NCBI GenBank assembly: GCA_017962845.1
Contig: JAGCUN010000015.1
Span: forward strand, 148,539-212,538
Length of the DNA stretch: 64,000 nt
Origin: Bacteroidales bacterium
GTDB lineage: Bacteria > Bacteroidota > Bacteroidia > Bacteroidales > WCHB1-69
Direction of reading: 5' to 3'
Shown here in pieces: positions 1-15,000 of the stretch. Within the stretch, counting starts at the first letter, position 1. Every line of letters starts with the position of its first letter. Below the pieces are notes generated by a model that did no database searches, was not told the origin of the DNA, and was given only the letters and a program-made list of their open reading frames with translations. A program made the position numbers and the translations under genes.

Positions 1-3000
1 ATGAACTTATCAGCACGGATACCACCCGCTTCTTCGTTGACAGCCCGCTGGCTGTTGATGGCGACAGAACGATGGTGGCTTACGAAGTCCGCTACGTACA
101 AGACAGCACCAGCTGCCATGTCAACAAGTTCGATACCATTTACGTATTCAAGAACTTCGACGTTGTTATCAGCGGTGATCCGACAGTTTGCGACTATGAT
201 ATGAATGTTACCCTTACCGCTACTGTTAATGGTATGAACACGGGTGACGATCTGACCGCTACTTGGTATAGAGATGGTATCAATGCCAGCACGATGGGTA
301 CTATCATTAATAGTACTGACAATTCAGTTTATAAAGCTGATCATGATGCAGTTCGTACGGGCGAATCTTCAACGACCTATATCTATACCGTTGAGATCTC
401 TCGTGGCAATGGTTGTACAACAATGAGCGATGAATATCCTGTTACCATCTACAAGGCTCCTGTGGTTGAAGTCACTGCCGATGATACCACCATCTGCCAG
501 AATGGTCAGGTGACGTTCACCGCCAACCTCGTTGATAACAACGCCACCGATCTTACCTACGAATGGAAAGTGAATGATATTGTGGTTGCAGGTGCTACCT
601 CCAACACCATGACCTATACCTTCCTCACCACCAGCGAACAGAAAGTGGTTTGCAACATTGCACAAACCATTTCTAGCTGTAACGCTACCGATACGTTGAC
701 CTTCACTCCGAAGGCTACTCCTGTGGTTGCAGTGGATGCTGATAATGACACTATCTGCTCGGGTTATCAAGTTACTGTTGTGGCTACTCCGACTACCTAC
801 ATTGCCGGCGAGCCCATTACCTATACTTGGTACAAAAATGGTGAAGTGATTGAAGGTGCTACCGATAGCGTCATTTATGACAACCCGGTTGCTGAAGGCG
901 CATTCGGCACCAACTATGTGTATGGCGTGGCCATCAGCCAGCCCAGCTCCGCTTGCGCATCCGCAGTTGTTACGGATACAGTTATCGTGAAAGGTAATCC
1001 CACTGTTGCTATCAGCGGTGATGCTATCATCTGCCATAATGACAGTATCGGCCTTGTAGCTAATGTTAATGATTATGATGCTTCAATGGGCGACCTTGCT
1101 TATCAGTGGAGATTGAATAATGCTGATATCGCAGGTGCTACTAACGATACTCTTATTGAGAATAACCGTCCGGCCGCTGACGAGCCGTATATCTATACTG
1201 TGGTTGTTACGAACACCACCGACGGTTGCTCTGTTGAAAGTGCTCCTTACGAAGTCTATGTCAACGATACTATCCGCATTGTAGTGACCTCTGACATTGA
1301 CTCTCTCTGCGAAGGCGCAGAAGTTACTCTTACTGCTCACCTTGGCAACTACAACACTACAGATCTCATCTACAGATGGTATGAAGAGGGTGTTGAAATC
1401 CCGGGCGCTACCGAACGAGTTATTACGGTTGTTCCTGCTAATACTGGTTGGAACCACTATCGTGTCGATGTGCTGCAGACCACTTCTGAGTGCGCTGCCT
1501 CCGGTGAGGATTCTGTTAAAGTTCTTGACGCTCCTACCTTGGCTATCTTCGCCAATACCACTATGGTTTGCTCAGGTGGCGAAGTAATCATCTCTGCTGA
1601 AGCTTCTCAGGAGGGTGCTTATACTTGGTATAAGAACGGCGTCCTGATTCCGGGTGCCACCATGGATACCCTGATAGATTCCCCGTTGGCTATCGACAAC
1701 GATTCTACCGCATATGTTTACAGCGTAATCTTCGCTTCTGACATCGCGGGTTGTACCGCTACGAAAGATACCACGGTTTACGCTTATCCGAACCCGACCA
1801 TTGCTATTTCTGGTGACCCGATGATCTGCGACGGTACGGATGTGGTTCTCGTTGCTCATGTGAATGGTTATGACACTACTACTGCAGAACTCCACTATCA
1901 GTGGATGTTGGCCAACACCAATATGACGGTTGCTAGCGCCACTACGGATACTTTGACCTACACTGCTGCTGACAGCACCGATGCTTACTCATTCTCCGTG
2001 ATGGTTTATGACAATGCTGGTTGCAGAAGCTTCTCTGATATTTACTATGTGTATGTAAATGACAGCATTGAAGTGGTGGTTACTGCTGATGACACTACCA
2101 TCTGCGAAAATGGTATTGTTACGTTGACCGCTCAGCTGAGTGATTATAACGAAAATAACTTGACCTACCAGTGGTATAAGGGTTCAATCGCTGATGCAAA
2201 TGCTATTGCTGGTGCTACTAGCAGCACCTTGACAACGGTTGTTCCTACTACCGAAACTTACTATGTACAAGTGTTCCAAACCACTACTGCCTGTGTGGCT
2301 GAAGGTAGCCAGACCATCCACGCTGAAACTGTTCCGGTTATCACTTCTATTGATTTGAGCGATACCGCAGTCTGTGTGGGTTATGCCATCCAAGTCACTG
2401 CTCATGCTAATGGTGGTGTGGCTGGTGAACCTTACACCTTCACTTGGTACAGAAATGGTGTGTTGGTGGAGGGTATTACTGACTCTGTCTTCACCGATGC
2501 TGCTCCGCTCACCGCTGTTGACGTTAACTCGTATGTTTATTCTGCAACAGTCAGCCAGCCGAGCTCTGCTTGTACCTCAGCTCGTTTCGATGCTGAAAAG
2601 ACTTTGAATGTTTACTCACTGCCCACTGTTCAGATTTCTGGTGATGCCAGCCTCTGTCTCGGCGACACCGTTGCTCTGTGGGCACACATCCAGAATGATG
2701 ATGCTACTCCATTCAATGCCGCTAACACGACTTGGGCTTGGAGACTCAATAACAACGACGTCTCTTCTAACCCGATGATGGGTGACATGATTAATCCTGG
2801 TACTATCTACTATAAAGAAAATCGTATCAACCCCGTTTGGAATGAGCCTTACAGCTATACCATTACTATCAACAGAGGTCCTGGCTGTACGGTCACCAGC
2901 GAGCCGTTTGACGTTACGATTTACAACTTGCCGGATGTCTTCGTGACTGTTTTGGACAGCACGATTTGTGCAGGCGGTGAAGTGGTTGCAACGGCTAATA

Positions 3001-6000
3001 TCGGCTTCAACAACACTCACGACACTGCTTTCTACGATCCTAATGATCTTACCTATGTTTGGACTGTAGATGGTACTGTGGTTGATGGAGCTGTGGGCGC
3101 TACGTTGACGACCACCGTGGCCACGACAGGCTCCGTTCCTGTTAAGGTTGAAGTTGTGGCTAACAGCACTCGTTGCACGGTTGAACATACGGCTAATGTC
3201 AATGTTAGCGAGGTTCCCGAAATCACCAGTGTTGAACTCTCCTCTACTGGAATTTGCGAGGGTACCCAAGTGACCGTTACTGCTCACACCACCAATGGTG
3301 TAACGAATGAGCCGTACATTTTCACTTGGTATAGAAATGGTCAGCTCGTTGAAGGCGCTTCTGATTCTGTCTTGGTTGACGCTCCTGTCCTGACTGACAT
3401 TGACGCACACACCTTTGTTTACTCTGTGGTTGCTCGTCAGGCTAGCGCAGGTTGCGAATCTGCACCTGTTGTTTCGGATTCACTAACGGTTATTCAGAAC
3501 CCGTCTGTGACAATCTCTGGCGACGCTATCCTTTGTAATGATTCTACCGTTGTTTTGGTTGCCCATATCAACGATACGCTGATGTCAACTGGTGCTTTGA
3601 GTTATCAGTGGAGACTTTACAACAGCGACCTTACTGATGGTGGTGATGTTACTGGTGCTACTGCTGACACCTTGCAGGTTGCCAATGTCGCCGCTCAGGA
3701 TGAGCCGTATATTTACACCGTTGAGGTTTCCAACACTAATGGTTGCACCAGTTTGAGCGAACCTTACTATGTGTATGTTAATGATACCATTCTTGTCGAG
3801 GTTACTGCCGACAATGATAGTGTTTGTGTGGGTGGTCAGGTTGTGTTGACCGCTAACCTCGGCAACTACAACACGGATAACCTTATCTACAGATGGTACA
3901 CGGTTGAAGGTGCTGTTGAAACTGAAATCACGGGTGCCACTTCCCGCATTCTTACCTTAAACGTGGATGCTACCTCCACTTATAAAGTGCGTGTGATGCA
4001 GACCACTTCTGAATGTAGAGCTGAAGGCGAGATCGAAATTAAGGTGGTTACCCCGCAAGATCTGGTTCTCACCTTGACTCCTGATACCAATATCTGCCAG
4101 GGCGGCCAGGTTACTTTGACCGTTACAGAATTGAATGGTAGTTATCTTTGGTTGAGAAATGGTGTTACCATTGAAGGTGCAACTACCAATATGATCACTG
4201 AATCTCCGCTTGCTATTGACAATGATGTGACGGATTATACTTATTCAGTAATGTATGCTCCGAATATTGAAGGTTGTGCTCCTGAATTCATTGACACTAC
4301 TGTTCATGTTTATCCGAATCATTCTGTAACGATCAGTGGAGACCCGATCCTCTGCAACACCAACAATGTACAATTGCTTGCAACTTTGCATGACACGATT
4401 GCTGCTGCAAATGTGACTTATGAATATCTGTGGTCTCAGGATGGCGTTGAAATCGCTGGTGCAACTTCCGCAGAACTGGATGAGGCTGTTGCTGCACGCG
4501 ATTATCCGTACGTTTATACTGTAAGCGTTACTAACAACCTGACGGGTTGTTCGGCACAGAGCGAAGAATACTATGTGTACGTTGATGCCAATCCGGAAGT
4601 TGTAGTAAGCGCCAGCGATACTGATGTTTGTGAGAATGGTGTGGTTACCCTGACAGCACATCTCGGCAACTACAATACTCCGAACTTGGTATATGTTTGG
4701 AAGGTGGATGGTGATACCATTCCGGGTGCTACGGAAGCCACCTATGTTGCTACTGTTGATGCAACCCACACTTATACTGCCAATGTACGTCAGGTGAACT
4801 CCAACTGTACTGCTGAAGGTAATATCACGATCACCAAACACGACGTTCCTACTGTTGCTGTAGCTATTGGTACAGTTACCGATACTACTATCTGTGACGG
4901 TGGTCAAGTAACTCTCGTGGCTACTGCTACCGCTGATGCTGAACTGGGTGAGATTACCTATACCTGGTATGAAAATGGCACGCTTATCGATGGTGTGACA
5001 GGCAATACCTACACGGTTTCACCGCAGGCTATGGGTACTGACTCTACTGTTTATACCTACACTGTTGTTGCCTCAGCAGCAGCTCCGGCTTGCGTTTCCG
5101 CACCGGCTACTGCTAAGGTTAAGGTCTTCGCTCTGCCTGTGATTACGATTCATGGTAATCACACCGTATGTGAAGGTACTAATAACATTATCCTGATGGC
5201 TCATATCCAAACTTCTCTTACCATTGACGATGTCGAATCTTATCGTACTTGGTACAGAGATGGTATGGTTGTTGGTTCATCATATCATGGTATGTGGACC
5301 AGCGCTATTGATGGTTACTACTGCTATTATCAGATTTCTACTCCTGTTTTGAACGACCCGCATGTCTTCTCATTCGGTCTTGACTTTGGAAACGGTTGTC
5401 ATGTGATGTCTGATGACTTTGATGTTACAGTTCTTGCTAAACCGCAGGCTTATATCTTAGTTGATGATGTTGACAGCACGATTTGCGCAGGTGGTGAAAT
5501 CACTGCTACGGTTGCTTTGGCTAACCCGAATGCTACTGACATTGTTTACACTTGGTTCCTCAACAGCACGCAAATTGATGGTGCTACTGCCAATACGGTG
5601 ACGATTCCTCTGGCAGATGCTAATGACTATGTGATCTCTGCAAATGTTAGACAAATTGTCTCCAACCCGACGGCTAACTGCTCCACCAATCCGGAAATCA
5701 CAGTTCATGCAGTTAATGTTCCCGCAGTTGCCTCTGTTGAACTGAGTGATGATACCATTTGTGCCGGTTATCAGGTTACCATTGCTGCTGCTAATGTCAC
5801 TAATGGTACTAATGATGATTACATCTATACTTGGTATAGAAATGGTGTTGAATACCAGACGGGTGCTGACTCTATCATCTATGATACTCCTGAAGCTCTC
5901 GATGGCGATACCGCCACCTATATCTACTCTGTTGTGGTAAGCCAGGCTAGCTCAGGCTGTGTCAGCGAAGCCGCTGCTGATACTCTTTATGTGTTCCCGA

Positions 6001-9000
6001 ACCCGACCGTTTGGATTTCCGGTGACCAGATTATCTGCGATCACGGTACTATCAACTTGCATGCTAATTTGAACGATACAGCTTCTACACATACGTTCCA
6101 CTATGATTGGAGACTTTCTAACACTCATATTGGTATGGATGCCGTTGACTTTACCGTTGACACGACCTTCAGAGATGAACCTTACATCTTTACGGTTACG
6201 GTTTACAACGAAAGAGGCTGCTCCGTTACCAGCGATCCTTACTATGTGTATGTGAACGACAGCGTAAGAGTTGAAGTAACTCACAGCGTTGACAGCATCT
6301 GTCCTGGTGGTGAGGTGACCTTCACCGCTAACTTAGTGGACTACAATGCTGACAACCTCGTTTACAGATGGTCTGAAGTGAGAGGCAATAACGTTGGTGA
6401 TACCGTAGAAATTCACGGTGCTACCAGCCGCATCCTCACAATCCATCCGACCCAGTACAACAAGTATATTGTCGATGTGATGCAGACCACTTCCGAATGC
6501 AAGGCTCAGGGCTTTGACACGATTACGATTATGGAACCGACCGTTCTGACTTGGGAACAGGTGAGCGATACTGCTATCTGCTTTGGCGGTGAGGTTGCGC
6601 TCGCAGTAACTCCTGTTCAGATGGATGGTTACTATACTTGGTACAGAAATGGTGTTCAGATTGCAGGCGCCAACTTGAATCGCATTTTTGATTCTCCTGC
6701 CGCTATCGACGGAGACTCCACAGCTTATGAGTATGCTGTGATGTTCAACCCGATCTTCGACGGTTGCCGCACCGAACTCATTGATACCACTGTCTATGTC
6801 CAGCCGAGCCCGGTTCTCGAAATCACGGGTGATGCAATTGTTTGCACTCGTACTGACAGCAACATTTACTTGATTGCTCACATTTCCGACACCTCCGTTG
6901 CTTCACGCGAACTCACCTACACTTGGTATGAATCCAACAACTTGATTACCGTCAATGAGTCCACTAATGATACTTTGGTGATCTCTAATGTTGAGTTCCG
7001 CGACAATCCGTACATCTTCACGGTTGTTGCTTCCAATGACAATGGTTGCACGGTAACCAGCGCTCCGTATGAAGTTTATGTCAACGATACTATCCTCGTT
7101 GAAGTTACTGCTACTGCTGATACCGTTTGCGCCGGTGCGCATGTCATCTTGACTGCTAACTTAGGCGACTACAATGCCGACAACTTAGTTTACAGATGGT
7201 ATGCTAAGGAAGAAGGCGAGACTGATTCTACTGAGGTTTGGGGTGGTACCAGCCGCATCCTTGAGATTGAACCTCTCAAGACGACTTACTACACGGTTCT
7301 CGTACGTCAGACCACTTCAGAATGCTACGCTATTGGTTATGATACCATCGTCGTTGCTGCTCCGATCGCACTTACCATGAAGCTTGATCCTGGCTTTGAT
7401 ACCATTTGTAATGGTGGTGAAATCACTTTGACGGTGATGGATGACCAAGATCCTGCCCAGCCGGTTGAAGGTCGCTTCATCTGGACCAGAAATGGCGTTG
7501 TGATCCCTGGTGCTAATGGCAATTCTATCATCGAAAGCCCGCTTGCAGTGGATAATGACTCTACCGCATACGTTTATGGTGCTGTTCTTGATCTGGGTCT
7601 CGAAGGCTGTATTACTGAGTCCTCAGTGGATACTACCATCATTGTTTACATGAACCCGACCGTTCAGATTTCTGGCGACCCGATCATCTGCAATGTCAGT
7701 GGTACTGAAAACAACCTCCTCTTGGTTGCTAATGTTAACGACACTGTACACCACGACCTCACTTATCAGTGGAGATTAGCTAATAGAGATATCGAAGGTG
7801 CTACTACCGACACCTTGAGAGCTCATCTTGATGCTTCTGACAACCCGTACTTGTACACTGTTCAGGTGGCCAACCATCGTGGTTGTACGACCTTGAGCGA
7901 CGAGTTCCCGGTATATGTCAACGATACCGCTTCTATCCAGGTGGTAGTGACCTCTGATTATGATACCGTTTGCGTCGGTGGTGAAGTTACTTTCAGAGCT
8001 CACCTTGCTGACTATAACAGTTCAGCACTCACCTTCCAGTGGTACAAACATGATACTACCGCCAGCGGTAATGATACTTTAATTGCTATTGATTATGGTA
8101 CGGAGCCCATCCTCCATTACACCATGACCGATTCATTGTGGAATATCTTCGAACTCCATATTACGCAGACTAACTCCAGCTGCCATGCTATTGGTATGGA
8201 TTCCGTCTATGTATGGCCGAGAGTTCCTTACACGATCTCACATGTTAACTCTTTGAACATCGCGAACAACTCGCATCTTATTTGCGATGGTGGTGAAATC
8301 GATGTTTGGGTTGAGTTGGAAGACCTCTATGGCAACAGAGTTGACTCTACGCTCTTCACCTACAACTGGTACAGAAACGGCTTCGAACATCCGTTCCTGA
8401 GCGGTCCGTGGTTCAGAGAGAGCCCGCTGACTGTTGACGATGATACCACTCACTATCAGTATAGCGCTGTGATTGTTCTTGACATTCCTGGTTGCGAATA
8501 CTCGCAGATGAACTTCTCTGATACCGTTACTGTGGTTCGTAATCCTTGGGTCCAGATTTCTGGTAACCCGTATGTCTGCCAGTACATGCCGATCAGCTTG
8601 AATGCTTGGGTTGATGGTGACATCGCTCCGATGACCACTACTTACAACTGGTATTTGGATGGTCAGCTCCACCAGACCGTACAGTCATACAGATTCTACC
8701 ATTGGGATTCACTCCCGGTGTCAACTGGCTTTGCTTACAACTTTGTTGTTGAGGTTGTGGATGCTAATGGCTGCTCCGGCTTCAGTGATCCGTTCCAGGT
8801 TGTTGTGGTTGAAGCTCCTGTGGTACATGTAACTGCTACTGAAGATTCTATTTGCGCTGGTGGTGAAGTTACCTTCACTGCTAATCTGCAGAACTACAAC
8901 ATTGAATATCTGCAGTATCAGTGGTATAAGGATGCTGTCCTCGAAACTAATAGAATTCCGGGTGCTACCAACCCGACCTATACAGACACTCTGAATACCA

Positions 9001-12000
9001 GCCACACCTACTTTGTTGAGGTCTTCTCCTCACTGGTGGCTAATGACGGTCTCTGTACTGCTATTGACTCCTTCCACGTAGAAGTTGTTCCGGATCCGGT
9101 TGTGGATTCTGTGACTATCTCTATTGACCAGATTTGCGACGGTGGTCAGGTGACCGTTATTGCTCACGCTTCACAAGGTGTTCCGAGCGATGCTTACACC
9201 TACACTTGGTTCCGCAACGGTATCCTGATGGAAGGTATTACTGACTCAATGTTCACGGAAAGCCCGATGACCGTTGACAACAACATTACTCAGTATGTTT
9301 ATAGCGCAATTGCTTCACAAGTTTCCTCTGGCTGTGTCTCCGCTGAGACCTTCGCTACCGACACGCTCACGGTCTATCCGAACCCGACCGTTGTGATCGC
9401 TGGCGACCCGATTATCTGTGAAGATTCTGTAGTGATGCTTTCTGCTAATGTAACCAACGATTACATTGACGCTGAACTGACCTACACTTGGTTGCTCTAC
9501 AATGATACTATCCGTACGCCTCGTACCGGTGTTGGTGCTGACACTATCATTGATGTCCGCCCGGCACAGGATCACCCGTACATCTATACTGCAGTGGTCA
9601 ACAACCCGCACGGCTGCTTGACTGAAAGCGCTCCGTTCTATGTCTATGTTAATGACACCATCATCGTTGAGGTGACTTCTTCCGAAGACACCATCTGCGA
9701 AGGCGGTACCATCACCTTGACGGCTAACATTGGCGATTATAACGCTAATGCTCTTACCTACAGATGGTATAAGAATGATACCACTGCTGCTAACGAAATC
9801 TTCGGTGCTACTCAGTCACAATTGACGATTGTTCCTGACAGCACGATGAATTACTATGTGAGAGTATTCCAGACCACCTCTGACTGCGAGACTTTCGGTT
9901 CTTACAGAATCACGGTCAATCCGGTTCCGGTTATCGACACTATCGAACTTTCTATCAATGAGATTTGCGACGGTGGTCAGGTGACTATTACCGCTCACGC
10001 TCACGGTGGTGTTGACGTTCCGAATACGCCTTACATCTTCACTTGGTACAGAAATAACGAAGTCATCGAAGGTGTTACTGACTCTGTCTTCACCGAAAGC
10101 CCGCTGACGGTAGATGGCAATATCACCGACTACGTATATTCTGCTACTGTTGCTCAGAATGTCTCTGGCTGTACTTCCGCACGTAAGTATGCTGACAGCA
10201 TCCTGAGAGTGAACCCGAACCCGCAGGTGGTTATCTCCAGCGATCCTCTGATCTGCGAGGACGATACCATCCACCTCTATGCTAATGTTACCGACCAATA
10301 TCCGACCGCTGACCTGAACTTCACCTGGATGCTTGACAACGACACCGTTGCCAATGGTCTTGGCATGACTCAGTTCGACACTTTGGTTGAGCCGCGTGAC
10401 CACAGCTACGACTTCACCGTTAGAGTTTCTAACGTCTATGGTTGTGTGACTGAAAGCGCAGTTTACAGCGTGACTGTGAATCCGCGTCCGGTTGTTGAGA
10501 TTACCGCTTACGAAGATACGATCTGCGAGACTGGCAGCACGATCTTGAGAGCTAATGTCGACAATGGCTTCCTCACCAACCTCATGTACAGATGGTACAA
10601 TGTTGAAAGCGGTGATCCTATCTACGGCGGTATGCAGAATGAACTGACCGTCTATCCGGATTCCACCACTCGTTATGCTGTGGAGGTTTACCAGGTTGGT
10701 TCTGAATGCGTGTCATACGACACTATCACTATCAAGGTGAACGAGAGACCGGTTATCGACAGCATCATTCTGAGCGATTATGAAATCTGCGACGGTGGTC
10801 AGGTGACCGTTACCGCTTACACCCATGGTGGTGTGGATACGGCTAACATCCCGTACATCTACACTTGGTACAGAAACGGTGAACTCATTGTTGGCGAAAA
10901 TGGTGCCACCTTCACGGTCAGCCCGCTCACCGTTGACAATGACATCACTGAGTATGTATACTCCGCTGTTGTCTATCAGAATGTCTCTGGTTGTACTTCC
11001 GACAGCACTGCTTCTGGTATCCTGAGAGTGAACCCGAATCCGTACGTGGTTATCTCCAGCGATCCGCTCATCTGCCAGTTCGACTCCGTACATCTGTATG
11101 CTAACGTAACGGATGATTATCCGACTGCTAACTTGAACTTCACTTGGAAGCTCGACAACGACACCATCGCTGATGGTCTCGGTATGACGCAGTTTGATAC
11201 CCTCCTCGAACCGAGAGATCATAGCTACAACTTCACCGTTGTGGTGGCTAACGACCTCGGTTGCGTCAGCACCAGCGACGTTTACAGACTGGTTGTTAAC
11301 CCGATGCCTGCTGTTGAAATCACCGCTAGCGAACTCGACATCTGCGAGGGTGGCAGCACAGTTCTGACGGCTAACATCGACAACTACAACCTCACCAACC
11401 TTATGTACAGATGGTACGCTGACAGCCTCACCAACCCGTTGGATGGTGACATGCAGCGCATCGTGACCGTATCTCCGGATACCACCACGACCTACTACGT
11501 ACAGATTTACCAGGTTGGTTCAGAATGTGTCAACTACGATAGCATCGTGATCAACGTACACGAGATTCCGGTTGTTGACAGCGTTACCTTGAGCTTCTAC
11601 GAGATGTGCTACGGTGGTCAGCCGACTATCACTGCTCATACTCATGGTGGTGTTGATTCAGTTGAGTTCCCGTACTACTACACTTGGTATAGAAATGGCG
11701 AACTCATCCCGAACGTCACCGCTGGTACCTTCACCGACAACCTCAACGAGTTGGCTGTTGATGATGATGATACCTACTATGTATATACCGCAGTTGCACA
11801 TCAGATTCCGTCTGGCTGTACTTCACTGGAGACCAGCTCAGAGAGACTGAATGTATACATGAACCCGAGAGTCCAGGTTACTGGTGACAACTATGTCTGC
11901 CAGACCGACCCGATCTTCGCATTCGCCAATGTTGATACTTCTTCTATCAACGTCGGACCGCTCACCTACACTTGGTATGTTGATGGCGAGCTCCGCGACA

Positions 12001-15000
12001 ATATGCAGTTCGGTTATGGTAGCAGCAGATACTTCAGCGAGTACTTCTACCCGAATGATCGTCCGTACCTCGTTCAGGTTGAAGTTACCAGAGGCAATGG
12101 TTGCCGTACCATGAGCGAACCGTTTGAATTCTGGGTTGAAAGAAAACCGAACGTATATGTTACCTCTACTGAGGCCGACATCTGCGAAGGTGGCAATGTT
12201 ACCTTGACTGCTAACCTTGATGATTACCACTATGACGATCTCGTCTTCCAGTGGTACGAAAATGAGGTGACCCTGGCCAACGCTATCTATGGTGCTACTC
12301 AGCCGTTCTACACCACTCCGGCTATCGACACCACCACTACCTACATTGTGAAGGTTACCAGAACCCGTTCGGGCTGCTTCGACGAAGACAGCTTCGAGGT
12401 GATCGTCCACGAAGATCCTACTGTGACGCTGTCTATCAGCGACTCTGACACGGTGATCTGCTCTGGCGGTGAATTCACCTTGACGGCTTCCGCAGTGTAT
12501 GACAGCATCCTCGGTACTCCGATCTTCACTTGGATCAGAAATGGTGTTGTACTTGACAATACTTATGATTCCGTCTTCGTTGACCATCCGGTGACGGTTG
12601 ACAACGATAGCGTGAACTTCACCTATTCAGTATATGTCACTCTGACGGCATCTGGTTGTATGAGCACGGTTTCCGACAGCTCAACCATCAATGTCAATGT
12701 TCTGCCGAACGCTACCGTCCAGATCGAGGGTGATCCGGTTATCTGCGGTGCTGGCACAGAACTTGACACCATCCGCTTGATTGCCAACGTGAATGACACC
12801 AGCGCTTTGGTTGATGGCTTCACCTACGAATGGAGACTGTACAACCGTACGATCAACTCACTCCAAGACAGTGTGATTGGCCGCGCCGACAGCAATGTAC
12901 TTGAAATCCTCGTTGCTCCGAGCACTGAAGCTTACCTGTTCACTGTCCATGTATGGAATGAGAACGGTTGTTCCACCAGCAGTGCTGAGTTCCCGGTGTA
13001 TGTCAACGATACTACCAGCATCGTTGTAACCGCCAGCGAGACCGAAATCTGCGAAGGTGGTGAAGTTACCCTCTATGCTAACCTTGGTGATTACCATGTG
13101 CCGAACCTCATCTACCAGTGGTTCGCTAATGGTGACACCATCCCGGGTGCTACTTCAGCAACCTATACTACTACTTTGGATTCCACCACGACCTTCGGCG
13201 TCAATCTGGTTCAGACCACCAGCTCATGCTTGAGCTACTCTGAAATCACGATCAACGTCCACGAAGATCCGGTTGTGACCCTCGAAATCAACGACAACGA
13301 TACTGTTATCTGCGACGGTGGTCAGGTTACTCTGACAGCTACCGCAGTGTATGACAGCATCCTCGGACCTGCCACCTACACTTGGTATCGCAACCACGTT
13401 GAAATCGCTGACGCTCACGACAGCATCTATATTGAAAGCCCGCTGACCGTTGACGGTGATGTTACCACTTACGAATACTCCGTGATGGTGACCCTGCCGC
13501 AGAGCGGTTGCCAGTCCGTCATCAGCGACTCTTCGACTGTTGTGGTTACTGTTTATGCTAACCCGACCATCGAAATCGCTGGCGACCACAACATCTGTGG
13601 TACGGGTGTTGGTGCTGACACGATCCACCTCGTTGCTAATGTCAACGATAGTGTGACCAACAGCCACGGCTTCACCTTCGAATGGAGACTGTTCAATGTG
13701 ACCGTTGGTACTGATACTAATGTATTTGATACGGTTGTACCGGCCAACGACGAGCCTTACATCTTCACCGCTATCGTTGCTAACGAAAACGGCTGTACGA
13801 TGATGAGCGCACCGTTTGAAGTCTATGTACACGAAGCTGTTGAAGTAACGGCTCTCACTACTGAGGCTGACATCTGCGAAGGCGGTACCGTTACCGTATC
13901 TGCACACCTGAACAACTACAATATTGAAGGTCTGACCTATCAGTGGGTTGCCAATGGCGACACCATCCCGGGTGCTAACGAAGCTACTTATACAACTACG
14001 CTCGACACCACTACGACCTTCGAGGTTATCGTTGAACAGCCCACGACCTCTTGCATCAGCAATGCTGAGGTTACCGTGAATGTCCACGCTGACCCGGTTG
14101 TTACGGTTGCTATCTCTGACAATGACACCAACGTCTGCGAAGGTGGTCAGTTCACACTGACGGCTACTGCAGTGTATGACAGCATCCTGGGTCTGCCGAC
14201 CTACACCTGGTTCAGAAATGGTGTTGAAATTGAAAACGCTACCGAAGCTACTCTGACTGAATCTCCGGTTACCGTTGATGGTGACCTCACCAGCTACCGT
14301 TATGAGGTTCTCGTGACCTTGACGGCCAGCGGTTGCCAGTCAGTCATTACCGATAGCTCTACTATTGATGTACATGTCTATCCGAACAGCACGGTTGAAA
14401 TCTCTGGCGACCCGATCATCTGCGGTGCCGGTATGAACGCCGTATCTACTGTTCTGACTGCTAACCTGAACGACACGGTTGTTGATGCTGATGGTTACAC
14501 CTTCGAATGGAGACTGTTCAACCGTACAATTGACAGCACCGACGCTAATGTCAACGGCGCAGCTGACTCCAGCGTACTTGACTACACGCTGACTGTAAGC
14601 GACAACCCGTACATCTTCACCGTTATCGTCCACAACCCGAATGGTTGTACCACCGAAAGCGCTCCGTTCTATGTCTATGTCAATGATACGGCTGACATCA
14701 ACGTCACCATCAGCGAATACGACATCTGCGAGGGTGGTGAAGTTACCTTCATCGCTAACATCGGTGACTACAACATGCCGAACCTGACCTACCAGTGGTA
14801 CAGCGAGGATACCACCAATGCAATTGCTGGTGCTACTCAGTCCACCTACACCACCACGCTGGATACCGCAGCTGACTACACCTTCATCGTGAGAGTGTTC
14901 CAGCCCACCTCCAACTGTGTGGCTTATGGTGAAAACACTGTCCACGTACACGCTGATCCTGTTGTAACTGTTGCTATCAGCGATGAGGATACTACTATCT

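Noticed and set aside
1..204. 67-codon frame at the left edge in another register
   Set aside because: The adhesin frame is open from position 3 and matches the repeat pattern before its first ATG, so this is a shadow.
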